From an uncultured Prevotellaceae bacterium (GTDB lineage: Bacteria > Bacteroidota > Bacteroidia > Bacteroidales > Bacteroidaceae): DNA of 49,137 bases. Position 1 is the first letter of the stretch. The number at the start of each line of letters is the position of its first letter. Positions 41,121 to 49,137 of this stretch are shown one piece after another. The notes below the pieces were generated by a model that saw only the letters and a list, made by a program, of their open reading frames with translations, was not told the DNA's origin and made no database searches. The position numbers were made by a program, and so were the translations under genes. The DNA is taken from positions 1-49,137 of the forward strand of contig CAMNCV010000138.1 of the NCBI GenBank assembly GCA_946534585.1, given 5' to 3'.

Positions 41121-42986
41121 TTATTGCTCAATAATCTCTATTTTTCGGTTAGAACTGTCGGCAAGTACATGGTTTACTATGTCTGTAATCTGTTGTTTCA
41201 GTTCATTGATGAAGGTGCCGGCATCATATTTCTTGTGCTCTATGTCACGTAGTTTCTTTTCCCAGATACCAGTAAGTTCAGGTGACTTTAGCAGTTCCTC
41301 CTGTATTATATTTACCAAGGCAATGCCCGTAGGAGTGGCAACAATACGTTTGCGCTCGCGCTTTATGTAGTGACGTCGGAATAACGTCTCAATAATGTTG
41401 GCACGAGAAGACGGACGGCCGATGCCGTTCTCTTTCATTGCAGCACGCAATTCCTCATTGTCAACAAACTTGCCTGCCGTCTCCATTGCTCGTAACAGCG
41501 TAGCCTCTGTATAATATGCTGGTGGCGTGGTCAGCTTCTCCGTAAGCGTAGGTTGGTGAGAGCCCGTCTCACCCTTGACGAATGTTGGCAGTGTTTTTTC
41601 TTCGTCAGCATCCTTCTTTTCTCCTTCTTCACTCCCTTGCTGTGCAGTGTTTTTTGCCTTTTCAAACACAGTACGATAGCCAGGCTCGAGTATTTCCTTG
41701 CCCGTAACCTTGAATTTTACATCACCAGCCTTGCCCTCTACGGTAGTTGTAGAGAACTGACAGTCGGGATAGAACACTGCTATAAAGCGTCTGGTGACTA
41801 AGTCATATACATTGCGTTCTATGTCAGTAAGCCCTGCCGGTACTATGCCAGTAGGTATGATTGCATGGTGGTCAGTAACCTTTGAGTTGTCAAACACTTT
41901 CTTGCTCTTCTTCAGTGTCTTGCCTCCAATGGCACGTACCAAATCAGCATAGGGACGCTCACCAGAAAACTGTACCTTGAAAACTCCATTGAGCGTCTGT
42001 GGGCATTTCTTGTATATGTCGTCAGTAAGGTATTGTGTGTCAACACGAGGGTATGTCGTGACCTTTTTTTCATATAGCGACTGAATGATATTGAGTGTCA
42101 TCTCTGCCGTATAACCGTACTTTTTGTTACACTCAACCTGTAATGTCGTAAGGTCGAAAAGCTGTGGCGGAGCTTCCTTGCCGTTTTTCTTTGTTACCCC
42201 TGTTACTTCAAACTCCTTGTCTTTAATTTCCTCGAATGCAGCCTCTCCTTCCTCTTTCTTCATATATTTCCCTTTTGTGGCAGTAAAGAGTGTATTGCGA
42301 TAGATTGTTGACAGCACCCAGTAAGGCTCTGGCTTGAATTCTTTAATTTCCTTTTGTCTGTTTACAATCATAGCGAGTGTAGGTGTCTGCACACGACCTA
42401 TAGACAAGACGTTACCGCCATCTTTGCCACGTTGTCGGTTGTCTCGATACTTGATTGTATATAGGCGGGTTGCATTCATTCCGAGCAGCCAATCTCCTAT
42501 GGCACGAGACAGACCAGCCATATACAGGGGGTCGTATTCTTGCTGGTCTTTCAATGTATTGAAGCCTTCCTTAATAGAATCCTCAGTCAACGACGAAATC
42601 CACAATCGCTTTACCGGGCAATGCACTCCTGCTTTCTGCATTACCCAGCGTTGTATGAGTTCTCCCTCCTGACCGGCATCGCCGCAGTTGATGATACTGT
42701 CTGCATTCTTAAATAATTGTTCTACAATAGCGAACTGCTTTACGATATGTTCTTGTTCTATCAGTTTTATGCCAAAACGCTGTGGTATCATAGGCAGTGC
42801 GCCCAACGACCAATGTTTCCACATATCGGAATAGTCGTTGGGTTCTTTCAACGTACACAAGTGGCCGTAAGTCCAAGTCACCTGGTAACCGTTGCCTTCT
42901 ATGTATCCATTCTTTGTATTGTTGGCGCCAAGCACCTTTGCTATGTCACGCGCCACACTCGGTTTCTCTGCTATACAAACGGTCAT
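41121..42986 (-). CDS. topB: DNA topoisomerase III
   Basis: Type IA topoisomerase of 621 residues that relaxes and decatenates DNA. The Toprim start VCIAEKPSVARDIAKVLGA, the acidic INCGDAGQEGELIQRWV segment, SIGRVQTPTLAMIVNRQKEIKEF, and VTTYPRVDTQYLTDDIY carrying the active-site Tyr are present. So is the NGIGRPSSRANIIETLFRRHYI block. It ends soon after (SNRKIEIIEQ) without a C-terminal Cys-rich zinc-finger region, which is shorter than E. coli TopB. It is transcribed apart from cmk, separated by 94 nt. Confidence 0.94.
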   Translation of the reverse strand: MTVCIAEKPSVARDIAKVLGANNTKNGYIEGNGYQVTWTYGHLCTLKEPNDYSDMWKHWSLGALPMIPQRFGIKLIEQEHIVKQFAIVEQLFKNADSIINCGDAGQEGELIQRWVMQKAGVHCPVKRLWISSLTEDSIKEGFNTLKDQQEYDPLYMAGLSRAIGDWLLGMNATRLYTIKYRDNRQRGKDGGNVLSIGRVQTPTLAMIVNRQKEIKEFKPEPYWVLSTIYRNTLFTATKGKYMKKEEGEAAFEEIKDKEFEVTGVTKKNGKEAPPQLFDLTTLQVECNKKYGYTAEMTLNIIQSLYEKKVTTYPRVDTQYLTDDIYKKCPQTLNGVFKVQFSGERPYADLVRAIGGKTLKKSKKVFDNSKVTDHHAIIPTGIVPAGLTDIERNVYDLVTRRFIAVFYPDCQFSTTTVEGKAGDVKFKVTGKEILEPGYRTVFEKAKNTAQQGSEEGEKKDADEEKTLPTFVKGETGSHQPTLTEKLTTPPAYYTEATLLRAMETAGKFVDNEELRAAMKENGIGRPSSRANIIETLFRRHYIKRERKRIVATPTGIALVNIIQEELLKSPELTGIWEKKLRDIEHKKYDAGTFINELKQQITDIVNHVLADSSNRKIEIIEQ

Positions 42987-43080
42987 TTCTGTTGATGGTT
43001 GTAGGTTGATGGATGAAGGTTTATAGGTGTTTTGTCGCTTTGCATAGTTGTGTGAGCATGTTGTGTTAATATTTCATCCT

Positions 43081-43773
43081 TCAACCTTCTGCTTTATTCT
43101 TGAATTGATTTATCAGCCACTCGTCCTGCTCCTCTATCGTCATGTGGCTGTTGTCGAGCAATAGTGCGTCAGGAGCCTTGCGCAGTGGTGATACCTCGCG
43201 ATGAGAGTCAATATAATCGCGCTCCTGCACGTTCTTCAATATATCTTCATAGTCTGCTGGCATTCCCTTCTGTTGCAACTCGTCATAACGTCGCTGAGCG
43301 CGTACCTCTGCCGAGGCTGTGACAAAAATTTTCAGTTCGGCATCGGGGAATACCGTCGTGCCGATATCACGCCCATCCATAACGACTCCTTTCTCTCTTC
43401 CCATTTCACGCTGCTGGTCAACCATTGCCTCGCGTACGAATGGTATGGCGGCAATCTTACTGACGTTGTTTGATACTTCAATGGATCGTATGATGTCTTC
43501 CACTCGCTCTCCGTTAAGATAAGTATCAGGCTTGCCAGCAGTTTCGTTAAGACGAAAAGATACTTTTATTTTTGGCATTGCTTCGAGAAGTTGTTCTGTC
43601 TGCACATTGCCGTCTTCTGATATTAGTCCGTTACGCATACAATATAGCGTCACGGCTCGGTACATAGCACCTGTATCTACATATATATATCCCACCTTTT
43701 TTGCCAGAGCTTTCGCCATGGTACTCTTGCCACAACTGCTATGGCCATCTATCGCTATCGTTATTTTTTTCAT
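43081..43773 (-). CDS. cmk: Cytidylate kinase
   Basis: Phosphorylates CMP and dCMP. The 230-residue protein has the P-loop [32 protein letters not shown] and [25 protein letters not shown]. The NMP-binding insertion [13 protein letters not shown] and the closing [32 protein letters not shown] follow. Its start overlaps the ispH stop by four bases (ATGA), so the two are translationally coupled. Together they sit at the end of the export-operon run. Confidence 0.97.
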   Translation of the reverse strand: MKKITIAIDGHSSCGKSTMAKALAKKVGYIYVDTGAMYRAVTLYCMRNGLISEDGNVQTEQLLEAMPKIKVSFRLNETAGKPDTYLNGERVEDIIRSIEVSNNVSKIAAIPFVREAMVDQQREMGREKGVVMDGRDIGTTVFPDAELKIFVTASAEVRAQRRYDELQQKGMPADYEDILKNVQERDYIDSHREVSPLRKAPDALLLDNSHMTIEEQDEWLINQFKNKAEG

Positions 43774-44633
43774 ATTCGTTCTATTCTTTCTTTACATTGT
43801 TCCATCAACCATTTCGGAGTACTTGTTGCTCCGCATATTCCTACACTCTCAATGCCTGTGAGCCATTTTGACTGTATTTCGTCTGGTCCTTCTATAAGAT
43901 ATGTGTTGGAATTATGCTCACGGCAGGCATTGTAGAGAACCTTGCCGTTACTACTTTTCCTACCGCATACGAAGAGTATAAGCTCATGTTTCTCAGCAAA
44001 TTCGCAGATGTTAGGCATACGATTGGCTACAGAACGACAAATGGTGTCAAACGACTGGAAGGTAGCTTCCTTGGATATATGTTCCTTACAATATTCTATG
44101 ATACGGTGAAACTCGTCAAGCGATTTTGTGGTTTGCGAGTATAGGTAAATGTTATGTGAGAAGTCCAGTTTTTTTACATCTTCGAAATGTTCTATGACAA
44201 TGGCCTTGCCCTCGGTCTGTCCTACAAGTCCGAGTACTTCGGCGTGACCATTCTTTCCAAATATCACGATGTCACTCTGGCGTTCATCATTACGTGTAGC
44301 TTCAAACTTTCGCTTTATACGTTTCTGCAGAGCCAGCACTACAGGACAAGTGGCATCAATCAGGGTTATGTTATTTCGTTGCGCAGTTTCATAAGTGCTG
44401 GGTGGTTCGCCATGAGCGCGCAACAATACCGTTGCATCATGCAGGCGCGCAAAGTCATCATGCTCAATAGTCTTCAGTCCCATTGAGTTAAGACGTTCAC
44501 ATTCCATGCCATTGTGTACGATATCTCCAAGACAACTGAGTCTTTGCCCAGACCTCAGTGTCTCTTCTGCCTTCTCTATTGCCGTGGTTACTCCAAAGCA
44601 GAAACCAGAATCATTATCTATCTCTATTGTCAT
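43770..44633 (-). CDS. ispH: 4-hydroxy-3-methylbut-2-enyl diphosphate reductase
   Basis: Final enzyme of the MEP isoprenoid pathway, an iron-sulfur protein. In 287 residues the three cluster Cys are seen in [22 protein letters not shown] and [11 protein letters not shown]. The conserved His are seen in [18 protein letters not shown] and [14 protein letters not shown]. It lies 4 nt after the ABC-2 permease gene and overlaps cmk, so an unusual transcript joins an export system to isoprenoid and nucleotide synthesis. Confidence 0.96.
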   Translation of the reverse strand: MTIEIDNDSGFCFGVTTAIEKAEETLRSGQRLSCLGDIVHNGMECERLNSMGLKTIEHDDFARLHDATVLLRAHGEPPSTYETAQRNNITLIDATCPVVLALQKRIKRKFEATRNDERQSDIVIFGKNGHAEVLGLVGQTEGKAIVIEHFEDVKKLDFSHNIYLYSQTTKSLDEFHRIIEYCKEHISKEATFQSFDTICRSVANRMPNICEFAEKHELILFVCGRKSSNGKVLYNACREHNSNTYLIEGPDEIQSKWLTGIESVGICGATSTPKWLMEQCKERIERI

Positions 44634-44637
44634 AATC

Positions 44638-45789
44638 TTATGCTACGTAACCGTAATTGATGAATGAATGTTTAATCCTTCTTATTACGAGAAGTGGCAG
44701 GAATGCAAAGCAGATGAGTGCCAGCACGTGTGGTAACACGTCTGTCAGCGGATAAGTATTAAACACGCATAACTGATATATAATATAATAGTGGCGCATA
44801 GGGAATAGCCATGCAAGCGATTGTAGCGGTGCATCCATTGCAAACACGGGGAAAGCACTGCCCACCATTGAAAAACTCAATACTCCCCACAATGAGCAAA
44901 TGCTCATAGACATACGCAGCGATGGTATCAGTCCGAAGATGAATATGGCAAATCCTTGAGCTGCTATTATGCTTAGGAAACCAAGCAATAGTAACATTCC
45001 GATGCCTCCAGGGGCAGGGAAATGTAGTGCTCCGAACATATAAGTCATTGATGTGTACATCACGAGTAGGAATATTATCGTGTGTGGCAGAAGTTTAGAA
45101 AAAATAGCAAGCCATATATCGCCGTTAGCCATAGCGAGCCATTCTTTATGTGTGCCGAACTTAATCTCCGTACCGAGCGAATAAGTAGTCATCAGAAATA
45201 CGAATAACAACAACGATGCTGGTATAAACATCGAACTGAGGTAAATGTTGTAGCTTATCCATGGGTTTCCTATCGTATGCGTATCAAGGGCTATAGGTTG
45301 CAGAAAGGCCATCGTCTGTTCTGGTGTATATCCTTTTGCTTGCATAGTTGATTGTCCCACGGCTGCTGATGCCAACATACACATAGTCTTCATCTCTTTA
45401 TAAAGCAGAGAGCCTGCCGTAAGTGATGTGTTGCTGTAGTATATTGACATACGTGGCTGGCGCATGGCAATGAGTTGCGCTGTCATGTCCTTGGGAAACA
45501 GCACAAAGCCATATACTTCGTTTCTCTGTATAGCTTTGCGTGCGGCTTCGGCTGATTGATAATGCGCCACGACCTTAGATGACTGAAAACCATCAATCAT
45601 TCGTGTCAGCTTTCGCGTGGTAGAAGTGTTGTCAAGGTCAACAACCCCTATAGGCATCTCTACAGGTTGCCCTTCGTTCATCAGCGAAGTAAAGAATATC
45701 GTGATGAACAATGGCAATATCACCATACATATTATATATATTGGGTGGTGAAATATAATGCCTATTTCGCGGCGCAACAGATTTAGCAT
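44638..45789 (-). CDS. ABC-2 type transporter permease
   Basis: The 383-residue protein has one N-terminal membrane helix (IYIICMVILPLFITIFF). A periplasmic domain of about 140 residues includes PIGVVDLDNTSTTRKLTRMIDGF and MRQPRMSIYYSNTSL. Five C-terminal helices include SMFIPASLLLFVFLMTTYSLGTE and GIGMLLLLGFLSIIAAQGFAIFIFGL. This is the ABC2_membrane_3 (YhiH/YbhR) layout. It lies 1 nt after the HlyD gene. No ATP-binding subunit is encoded nearby, so it needs an ATPase supplied elsewhere. Substrate unknown. Confidence 0.88.
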   Translation of the reverse strand: MLNLLRREIGIIFHHPIYIICMVILPLFITIFFTSLMNEGQPVEMPIGVVDLDNTSTTRKLTRMIDGFQSSKVVAHYQSAEAARKAIQRNEVYGFVLFPKDMTAQLIAMRQPRMSIYYSNTSLTAGSLLYKEMKTMCMLASAAVGQSTMQAKGYTPEQTMAFLQPIALDTHTIGNPWISYNIYLSSMFIPASLLLFVFLMTTYSLGTEIKFGTHKEWLAMANGDIWLAIFSKLLPHTIIFLLVMYTSMTYMFGALHFPAPGGIGMLLLLGFLSIIAAQGFAIFIFGLIPSLRMSMSICSLWGVLSFSMVGSAFPVFAMDAPLQSLAWLFPMRHYYIIYQLCVFNTYPLTDVLPHVLALICFAFLPLLVIRRIKHSFINYGYVA

Positions 45790-45790
45790 A

Positions 45791-46777
45791 TCACTTTTTG
45801 ATAATCACTGACATACCAGGGCGCAGGCCCTCAAATTTCTTAACTGGACGAGCCTTTACCTCAAAGGTTTTCATGTCATACTGACCGTTAGACTTCGTTG
45901 CCTTCCATGTAGCATAGCTGCCTTGGTCTTTTATTGATGTTACCTTCATCTCTACCTCCTGATTGAATGCAGGCAGAAAAGCTTTGAACGTATCGCCTTT
46001 CTTCAATCCCGCCAACTGGTCTTCGCGGAAGTTGAACGTACCCCACACCTCGTTCATAAGGCTGATAGTCATAATAGGACTACCGCTTCCGATGAGTTCA
46101 CCCACTTTTGGATAAATCGTGGATACCTCGCCTTCCATCTGTGCTGTCTGTACGGTTTCTCGCATATATGACGATACTTCCTCTACGGCACCTTTCGCAC
46201 GGTTTACTTGTGCAGCCGCAGCGGCTTTTTCCTCGGTGCGAGCACCGTTTACTGCCATGTCATACTGACTCTTCGCAGCTTTTTCCTGCGCCTCAAAGGC
46301 TTTATAGCCAGCGTATGCCTCATCACGTTTCTGTTCGCTGAGTACTCCTTCGTCATACAGCCGCTGTACACGCTCGTATGATTTCTTGTTTATTTCAAGC
46401 CCAGCCTTGGCTTGCTGCCACAGTTCATAGGCTGCCTGTATCTGCTCTTTGCGCGCGCCAGCCTTTGCCAAATTGCTCATGGCAGCAGCGGCGCTCTCTG
46501 CACTCTCTGCCTGCATAGCCTTGGCTTCTACCTCTGGTGCGTCGAGTATAGCCAGCGTGTCTCCCACATGTACGTAGTCACCTTCCTTTACTCTTAGTTC
46601 GAGTATGCGCGAAGGCACTTTGCTTGATACGCGGTACTCCTCTACGTCAATCTGTCCTTGAATGATTTCCTCCTCATTGCCGATTGTGAAATAGCCTATT
46701 GCTCCTACGATAATAACTACCAATGCAAAAACAGCCAAGGCTATCATTACGCTTCTATGTTGTTGTCTTTCGTTCAT
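45791..46777 (-). CDS. HlyD-family periplasmic adaptor protein
   Basis: The 328-residue membrane-fusion protein has one N-terminal helix (VMIALAVFALVVIIVGAIGYFTIG). A biotinyl-lipoyl half (SKVPSRILELRVKEGDYVHVGDTLAILDAPE), a coiled-coil hairpin rich in Ala, Glu and Lys (residues about 75-205), and a beta-barrel end (GELIGSGSPIMTISLMNEVWGTF, LKKGDTFKAFLPAFN) follow. It connects the inner-membrane permease to the TolC-like outer-membrane protein encoded just upstream. The three genes make a tripartite exporter lacking only its ATPase. Confidence 0.93.
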   Translation of the reverse strand: MNERQQHRSVMIALAVFALVVIIVGAIGYFTIGNEEEIIQGQIDVEEYRVSSKVPSRILELRVKEGDYVHVGDTLAILDAPEVEAKAMQAESAESAAAAMSNLAKAGARKEQIQAAYELWQQAKAGLEINKKSYERVQRLYDEGVLSEQKRDEAYAGYKAFEAQEKAAKSQYDMAVNGARTEEKAAAAAQVNRAKGAVEEVSSYMRETVQTAQMEGEVSTIYPKVGELIGSGSPIMTISLMNEVWGTFNFREDQLAGLKKGDTFKAFLPAFNQEVEMKVTSIKDQGSYATWKATKSNGQYDMKTFEVKARPVKKFEGLRPGMSVIIKK

Positions 46778-46823
46778 ATCTTCGTTGTCGTTTGTCTTAA
46801 CTATAACTATTTTATTCTATCCG

Positions 46824-48386
46824 TCACATCTCTCCAAGAGCTTTCTTCAGAGCTGTTTCGCTTATCTTTACGTCAATCTCTGCGTCAATCTTCTGTGTTT
46901 GGGCCTGTAGCCATGCTGTCTGTGCAGCCATGACGTCAGAGGTTTGCATTACTCCCTCTTTAAATCCAAGTGTGGCACAGCGTAGGTTCTCTTCTGCACT
47001 GTTGATGTTCTTGCGTGCCGTTATGAGGTTTTTGTTTGCTTCGCGTACGCGGAAATTACATTGGCTTACTTGCAACTGCATCATTTCCTGTGCTTCATCA
47101 TAAGCTAACTGTGCCATTGTCGTAGAACTTTTCGATGCTCTTATTTTATACATCGTTTCGCCCCAGTCAAGTACGGGCATACGTACCATTATGCCTACAT
47201 TGAACATTCCCTTAAACTTACGTTCGAAGCCATTAAATATGCTTGGGTTCGTAAATACTACGCCACCCATCAGAGCTACCTGCGGCATGTGTCCAGCGCG
47301 TACGAGTCGTGTCTGTTCCTTCGACAGTTCCACGGCATCTTGTAGCAGTTGCAGTTCTGGACGGTTCTGTTGAAGTTTTTCCTGAATCTCGCTCTGTGAT
47401 TGTTCTTTCTCAATCAGTATTTCTGCGTTGATTTCTCCATCGCCCTCATCTTCAAGTGTAATGTCAGAGTCAAGGTCTAATCCGCATAACTGGCAAAGGT
47501 ACATACGCGCCAAAGATAAACCATTGTCAACCTTTGATTTCGTCATATCTGCCTCGTTTACCGCTACGTCAACCCTAAGTCCGTCGGCTCGTGTAGCCAC
47601 GCCGTTCTCTATCATCTTGTCAATGTCGTGGTCGAGTTTTTTGACCAATTTGAGATAAGCCTCTGCCAACTTTTGCTTATGGCGCAGTGAAACGACAGTC
47701 CAGTATGCGTTGTCAATGTCATACAGCACGTCATTCTGCTTTGCATTGATTTTCGTGGAGGCCATGCGCTCGGCAATGTCTGCCATGTTGTTTGCTGCGG
47801 TGATTGCTCCGCCCATGAATATCGGTTGCGTAAGCATGGCCGAGGCTGTGAAGATATGGTGGGTGTTGGTGTGGAAGGCTTCCACTATCTTTTCACCCAT
47901 CTGGTTTATTGCTTGCTCCAGTCCTGGCATCATGCCCTGTGTCAGTTGTCCCATGGCACTTCCCAGAGTTTGGCCGAACGCTCCTAACTTCTGTGCTTCG
48001 GCAGGAGTAAGCTGACCTTGCTGCACCATGCCGGTGAGATGCTGTTGCATGGCTTGTCCAAAGGCTTGCTGCATTTGTTGGCTCATTCCTCCAAACTGTT
48101 GCATCCCTGCGGTACCCATATTTGCGAAGAGGGCTTTCTGCTCATCATTGAGTAGAGAGATTTCACGCGAGGTATACGTGTAGCTGCCTGTGACATCAAT
48201 GTGTGGCAGATATTTCGTGCGAGCAGCACGGCGTGTCTGCTCTGCCACGTCTTTTTTCACTCTCGCTATGCTCATCTGTTTGTTGGAGCGCAATGCCATA
48301 GCCCTACAGGAGTCAAGTGACAGCGTGCGGGCATTGATGTCGGCAACGCAAAACAGTGATATGACAAATATTATTAGTCTTACCAT
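46824..48386 (-). CDS. TolC-family outer-membrane efflux protein
   Basis: The Met at 48386 gives a signal peptide (MVRLIIFVISLFCVADINA) and 520 residues; the frame to 48533 runs through promoter sequence. Two TolC repeats are visible: LSLDSCRAMALRSNKQMSIARVKKDVAEQTRRAARTKYLPHIDVTGSY and the later QSQSEIQEKLQQNRPELQLLQDAVELSKEQTRLVRAGHMPQVALMGG. Between the first strand and the helix is an insertion of about 85 residues rich in Gln, Met and Gly (about 80-165). The end has FKEGVMQTSDVMAAQTAWLQAQTQ. It forms the outer channel of the adjacent HlyD/ABC-2 exporter. Confidence 0.92.
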   Translation of the reverse strand: MVRLIIFVISLFCVADINARTLSLDSCRAMALRSNKQMSIARVKKDVAEQTRRAARTKYLPHIDVTGSYTYTSREISLLNDEQKALFANMGTAGMQQFGGMSQQMQQAFGQAMQQHLTGMVQQGQLTPAEAQKLGAFGQTLGSAMGQLTQGMMPGLEQAINQMGEKIVEAFHTNTHHIFTASAMLTQPIFMGGAITAANNMADIAERMASTKINAKQNDVLYDIDNAYWTVVSLRHKQKLAEAYLKLVKKLDHDIDKMIENGVATRADGLRVDVAVNEADMTKSKVDNGLSLARMYLCQLCGLDLDSDITLEDEGDGEINAEILIEKEQSQSEIQEKLQQNRPELQLLQDAVELSKEQTRLVRAGHMPQVALMGGVVFTNPSIFNGFERKFKGMFNVGIMVRMPVLDWGETMYKIRASKSSTTMAQLAYDEAQEMMQLQVSQCNFRVREANKNLITARKNINSAEENLRCATLGFKEGVMQTSDVMAAQTAWLQAQTQKIDAEIDVKISETALKKALGEM

Positions 48387-48418
48387 TATATATATGTGTA
48401 TTATTCCTGTTTTAAATG

Positions 48419-48426
48419 CAAAGTTA
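48419..48426 (-). promoter_or_regulatory. Proximal -7 element of the tolC-hlyD operon
   Basis: CAAAGTTA reads TAACTTTG on the minus strand, 33 nt upstream of the Met at 48386. A second identical element lies farther upstream at 48503-48510. Confidence 0.6.
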
Positions 48427-48502
48427 CAAATAAAAATCCAAACTTGCAATTTATGTAACATTTTTTCACTAAGCGTCCTACCTGCTTGTTTTATTGCTGT
48501 TG

Positions 48503-48510
48503 CAAAGTTA
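48503..48510 (-). promoter_or_regulatory. Distal -7 element of the tolC-hlyD operon
   Basis: CAAAGTTA again reads TAACTTTG on the minus strand, giving tandem promoter candidates 84 nt apart. It supports a start at 48386 rather than 48533, which lies upstream of this promoter. Confidence 0.5.
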
Positions 48511-48533
48511 TAAAAAAGTACACGCTTTTCCAA

Positions 48534-48565
48534 ATCATACTATGTAGTGAGCTATGTAGTATGAT
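48534..48565 (-). terminator. Inverted repeat downstream of hsdR
   Basis: ATCATACTA (48534-48542) and TAGTATGAT (48557-48565) are perfect 9-bp arms around a 14-nt loop that contains a repeated CTATGTAGT word. It begins 14 nt past the hsdR stop. On the minus strand it is followed by TTGG rather than a T run, so it may be a weak terminator or a protein-binding site. Confidence 0.5.
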
Positions 48566-48578
48566 GGTCGTTTCACTC

Positions 48579-49137
48579 TTATGCCACACTTCCATAATGC
48601 TGACTGACGTAGTTATATACAGCATCGCGGTAGTAGTTGATGCTTTCGTCAGAATAGCTCTCGGGAAGTTCTTTCCAGAGAATGTCACGAATGGTTATGA
48701 TTATAGACGCCCTGGTTTCTTGCTTGTCGAACGGATGATCCATCGTGGCCAGTTGGGCCTTTATTTTCTCTAGTAATTCCTTGGCTACAGTCTTTAACTT
48801 CTTGATGTCTTCCTTTGAAAGGTTGTCTTTCATCAGTACATCATACATGGAAAGCTGCTCATCATTCTCAAAGCCTTCTCGAATGTAGCGTTTTTCTTCC
48901 TCGGTCAGATCGTGGGAGAGTTTCATCAGTTCTTCGAAGGTTTTCTCTATAGTTGCGCGGTTCTGTTCCTGGTTATAGTCGTGAATGATTTCCTGATACC
49001 TCTCGTAGAAGTTGATGCGCGAAGGGTTCTGTGCTAACATCTGAGCAATACGCTCCTGTAGCAATTCCTGTATGTCCTTCAGAACAAGGTTCTTCTCCTT
49101 GCTCTTGGCAAACTCACGACGAAGCAAATCAAAATCG
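48579..49137 (-). CDS. hsdR: Type I restriction enzyme R subunit, C-terminal part (partial)
   Basis: Only the last 186 or so residues are in the window; the frame is open to the edge and reads DFDLLRREFAKS at the boundary. This is the DUF3387-type C-terminal helical domain of HsdR, shown by ELLQERIAQMLAQNPSRINFYERYQEIIHDYN, FEELMKLSHDLTEEEKRYIREGF and the late RDILWKELPESYSDESINYYRDAVYNYVSQHYG. HsdR is the ATP-dependent translocase and nuclease subunit of type I systems. Nuclease and helicase domains, and hsdM and hsdS, would be beyond the right edge. Confidence 0.9.
   Translation of the reverse strand, partial: DFDLLRREFAKSKEKNLVLKDIQELLQERIAQMLAQNPSRINFYERYQEIIHDYNQEQNRATIEKTFEELMKLSHDLTEEEKRYIREGFENDEQLSMYDVLMKDNLSKEDIKKLKTVAKELLEKIKAQLATMDHPFDKQETRASIIITIRDILWKELPESYSDESINYYRDAVYNYVSQHYGSVA

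Noticed and set aside
43745..43765. CTATCGCTATCG inside cmk as a further 22-nt family unit
   Set aside because: It encodes the conserved IAIDGHS start of cytidylate kinase and is not repeated or in a 22-nt register, so resemblance to the array core is coincidental.
48387..48533. N-terminal extension of the TolC-family protein
   Set aside because: This stretch contains two -7 promoter elements, and the signal peptide starts at 48386.

Overview
The window looks like a chromosomal segment from a Bacteroidales bacterium, most likely Prevotella or a close relative. The evidence is the family content (DUF1573 beside a RelA/SpoT protein, a DUF3822-rsmD pair, a lipoprotein-rich proteome, an APH-RapZ fusion, AddAB in Bacteroidetes form) and repeated Bacteroidetes-type -7 elements of the form TAnnTTTG upstream of genes on both strands. 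No phage, plasmid or complete insertion sequence was seen. The species cannot be fixed from sequence reading alone.

Layout. 1-431: probable 3' tail of a 5S rRNA (end of an rRNA operon), its terminator, then a gene-free stretch with several small repeats and palindromes. 432-5923: a lipoprotein alpha/beta hydrolase (-), glucuronate isomerase uxaC (+), a membrane-anchored TPR protein with a small lipoprotein (+), and a BadF/BadG-type sugar kinase (-). 6122-12234: the recombination nuclease pair addB and addA (-). 12328-17764: a metallo-beta-lactamase-fold hydrolase, DUF1573 protein and a (p)ppGpp synthetase with a degenerate hydrolase domain (+), kdsC (-), pgk (+). 17988-25805: a long minus-strand block with truA, a BASS-family transporter, an APH-RapZ fusion kinase, a thioesterase, a GH43-like protein, a VanX-type dipeptidase, two paralogous lipoproteins and a small HTH protein. 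26257-37175: a plus-strand block with thyA, folA, a very large alpha-2-macroglobulin-like protein, a sodium:solute symporter, DUF3822, rsmD, DUF4250, a small unknown protein and a VanW-family protein. 37292-49137: a minus-strand block with ilvE, a pectate-lyase-like protein, an outer-membrane beta-barrel protein, topB, cmk, ispH, an ABC-2 permease/HlyD/TolC export set, and the 3' part of a type I restriction hsdR that runs off the window.

Functionally most genes are housekeeping: nucleotide synthesis (thyA, folA, cmk), isoprenoids (ispH), glycolysis (pgk), LPS Kdo (kdsC), RNA modification (truA, rsmD), repair (addAB, topB) and stringent response. Plant-glycan use is suggested by uxaC, the pectate lyase and the GH43 protein.

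The most unusual signal is non-coding: a 22-nt tandem repeat family present as three arrays (5943-6047, 17872-17960, 35673-35782) in different intergenic regions. Every unit carries a short dyad around a GATAGC/CATAGC/CTATGC core, the second array is in the opposite orientation, and the third array supplies the end of the rsmD reading frame. I do not recognise this family. Secondary points of interest are the APH-RapZ fusion, the RelA/SpoT protein lacking its hydrolase ligands, an alpha-2-macroglobulin whose thioester motif is lost, and a pair of lipoproteins sharing one N-terminal domain with a 12-nt repeat leader.
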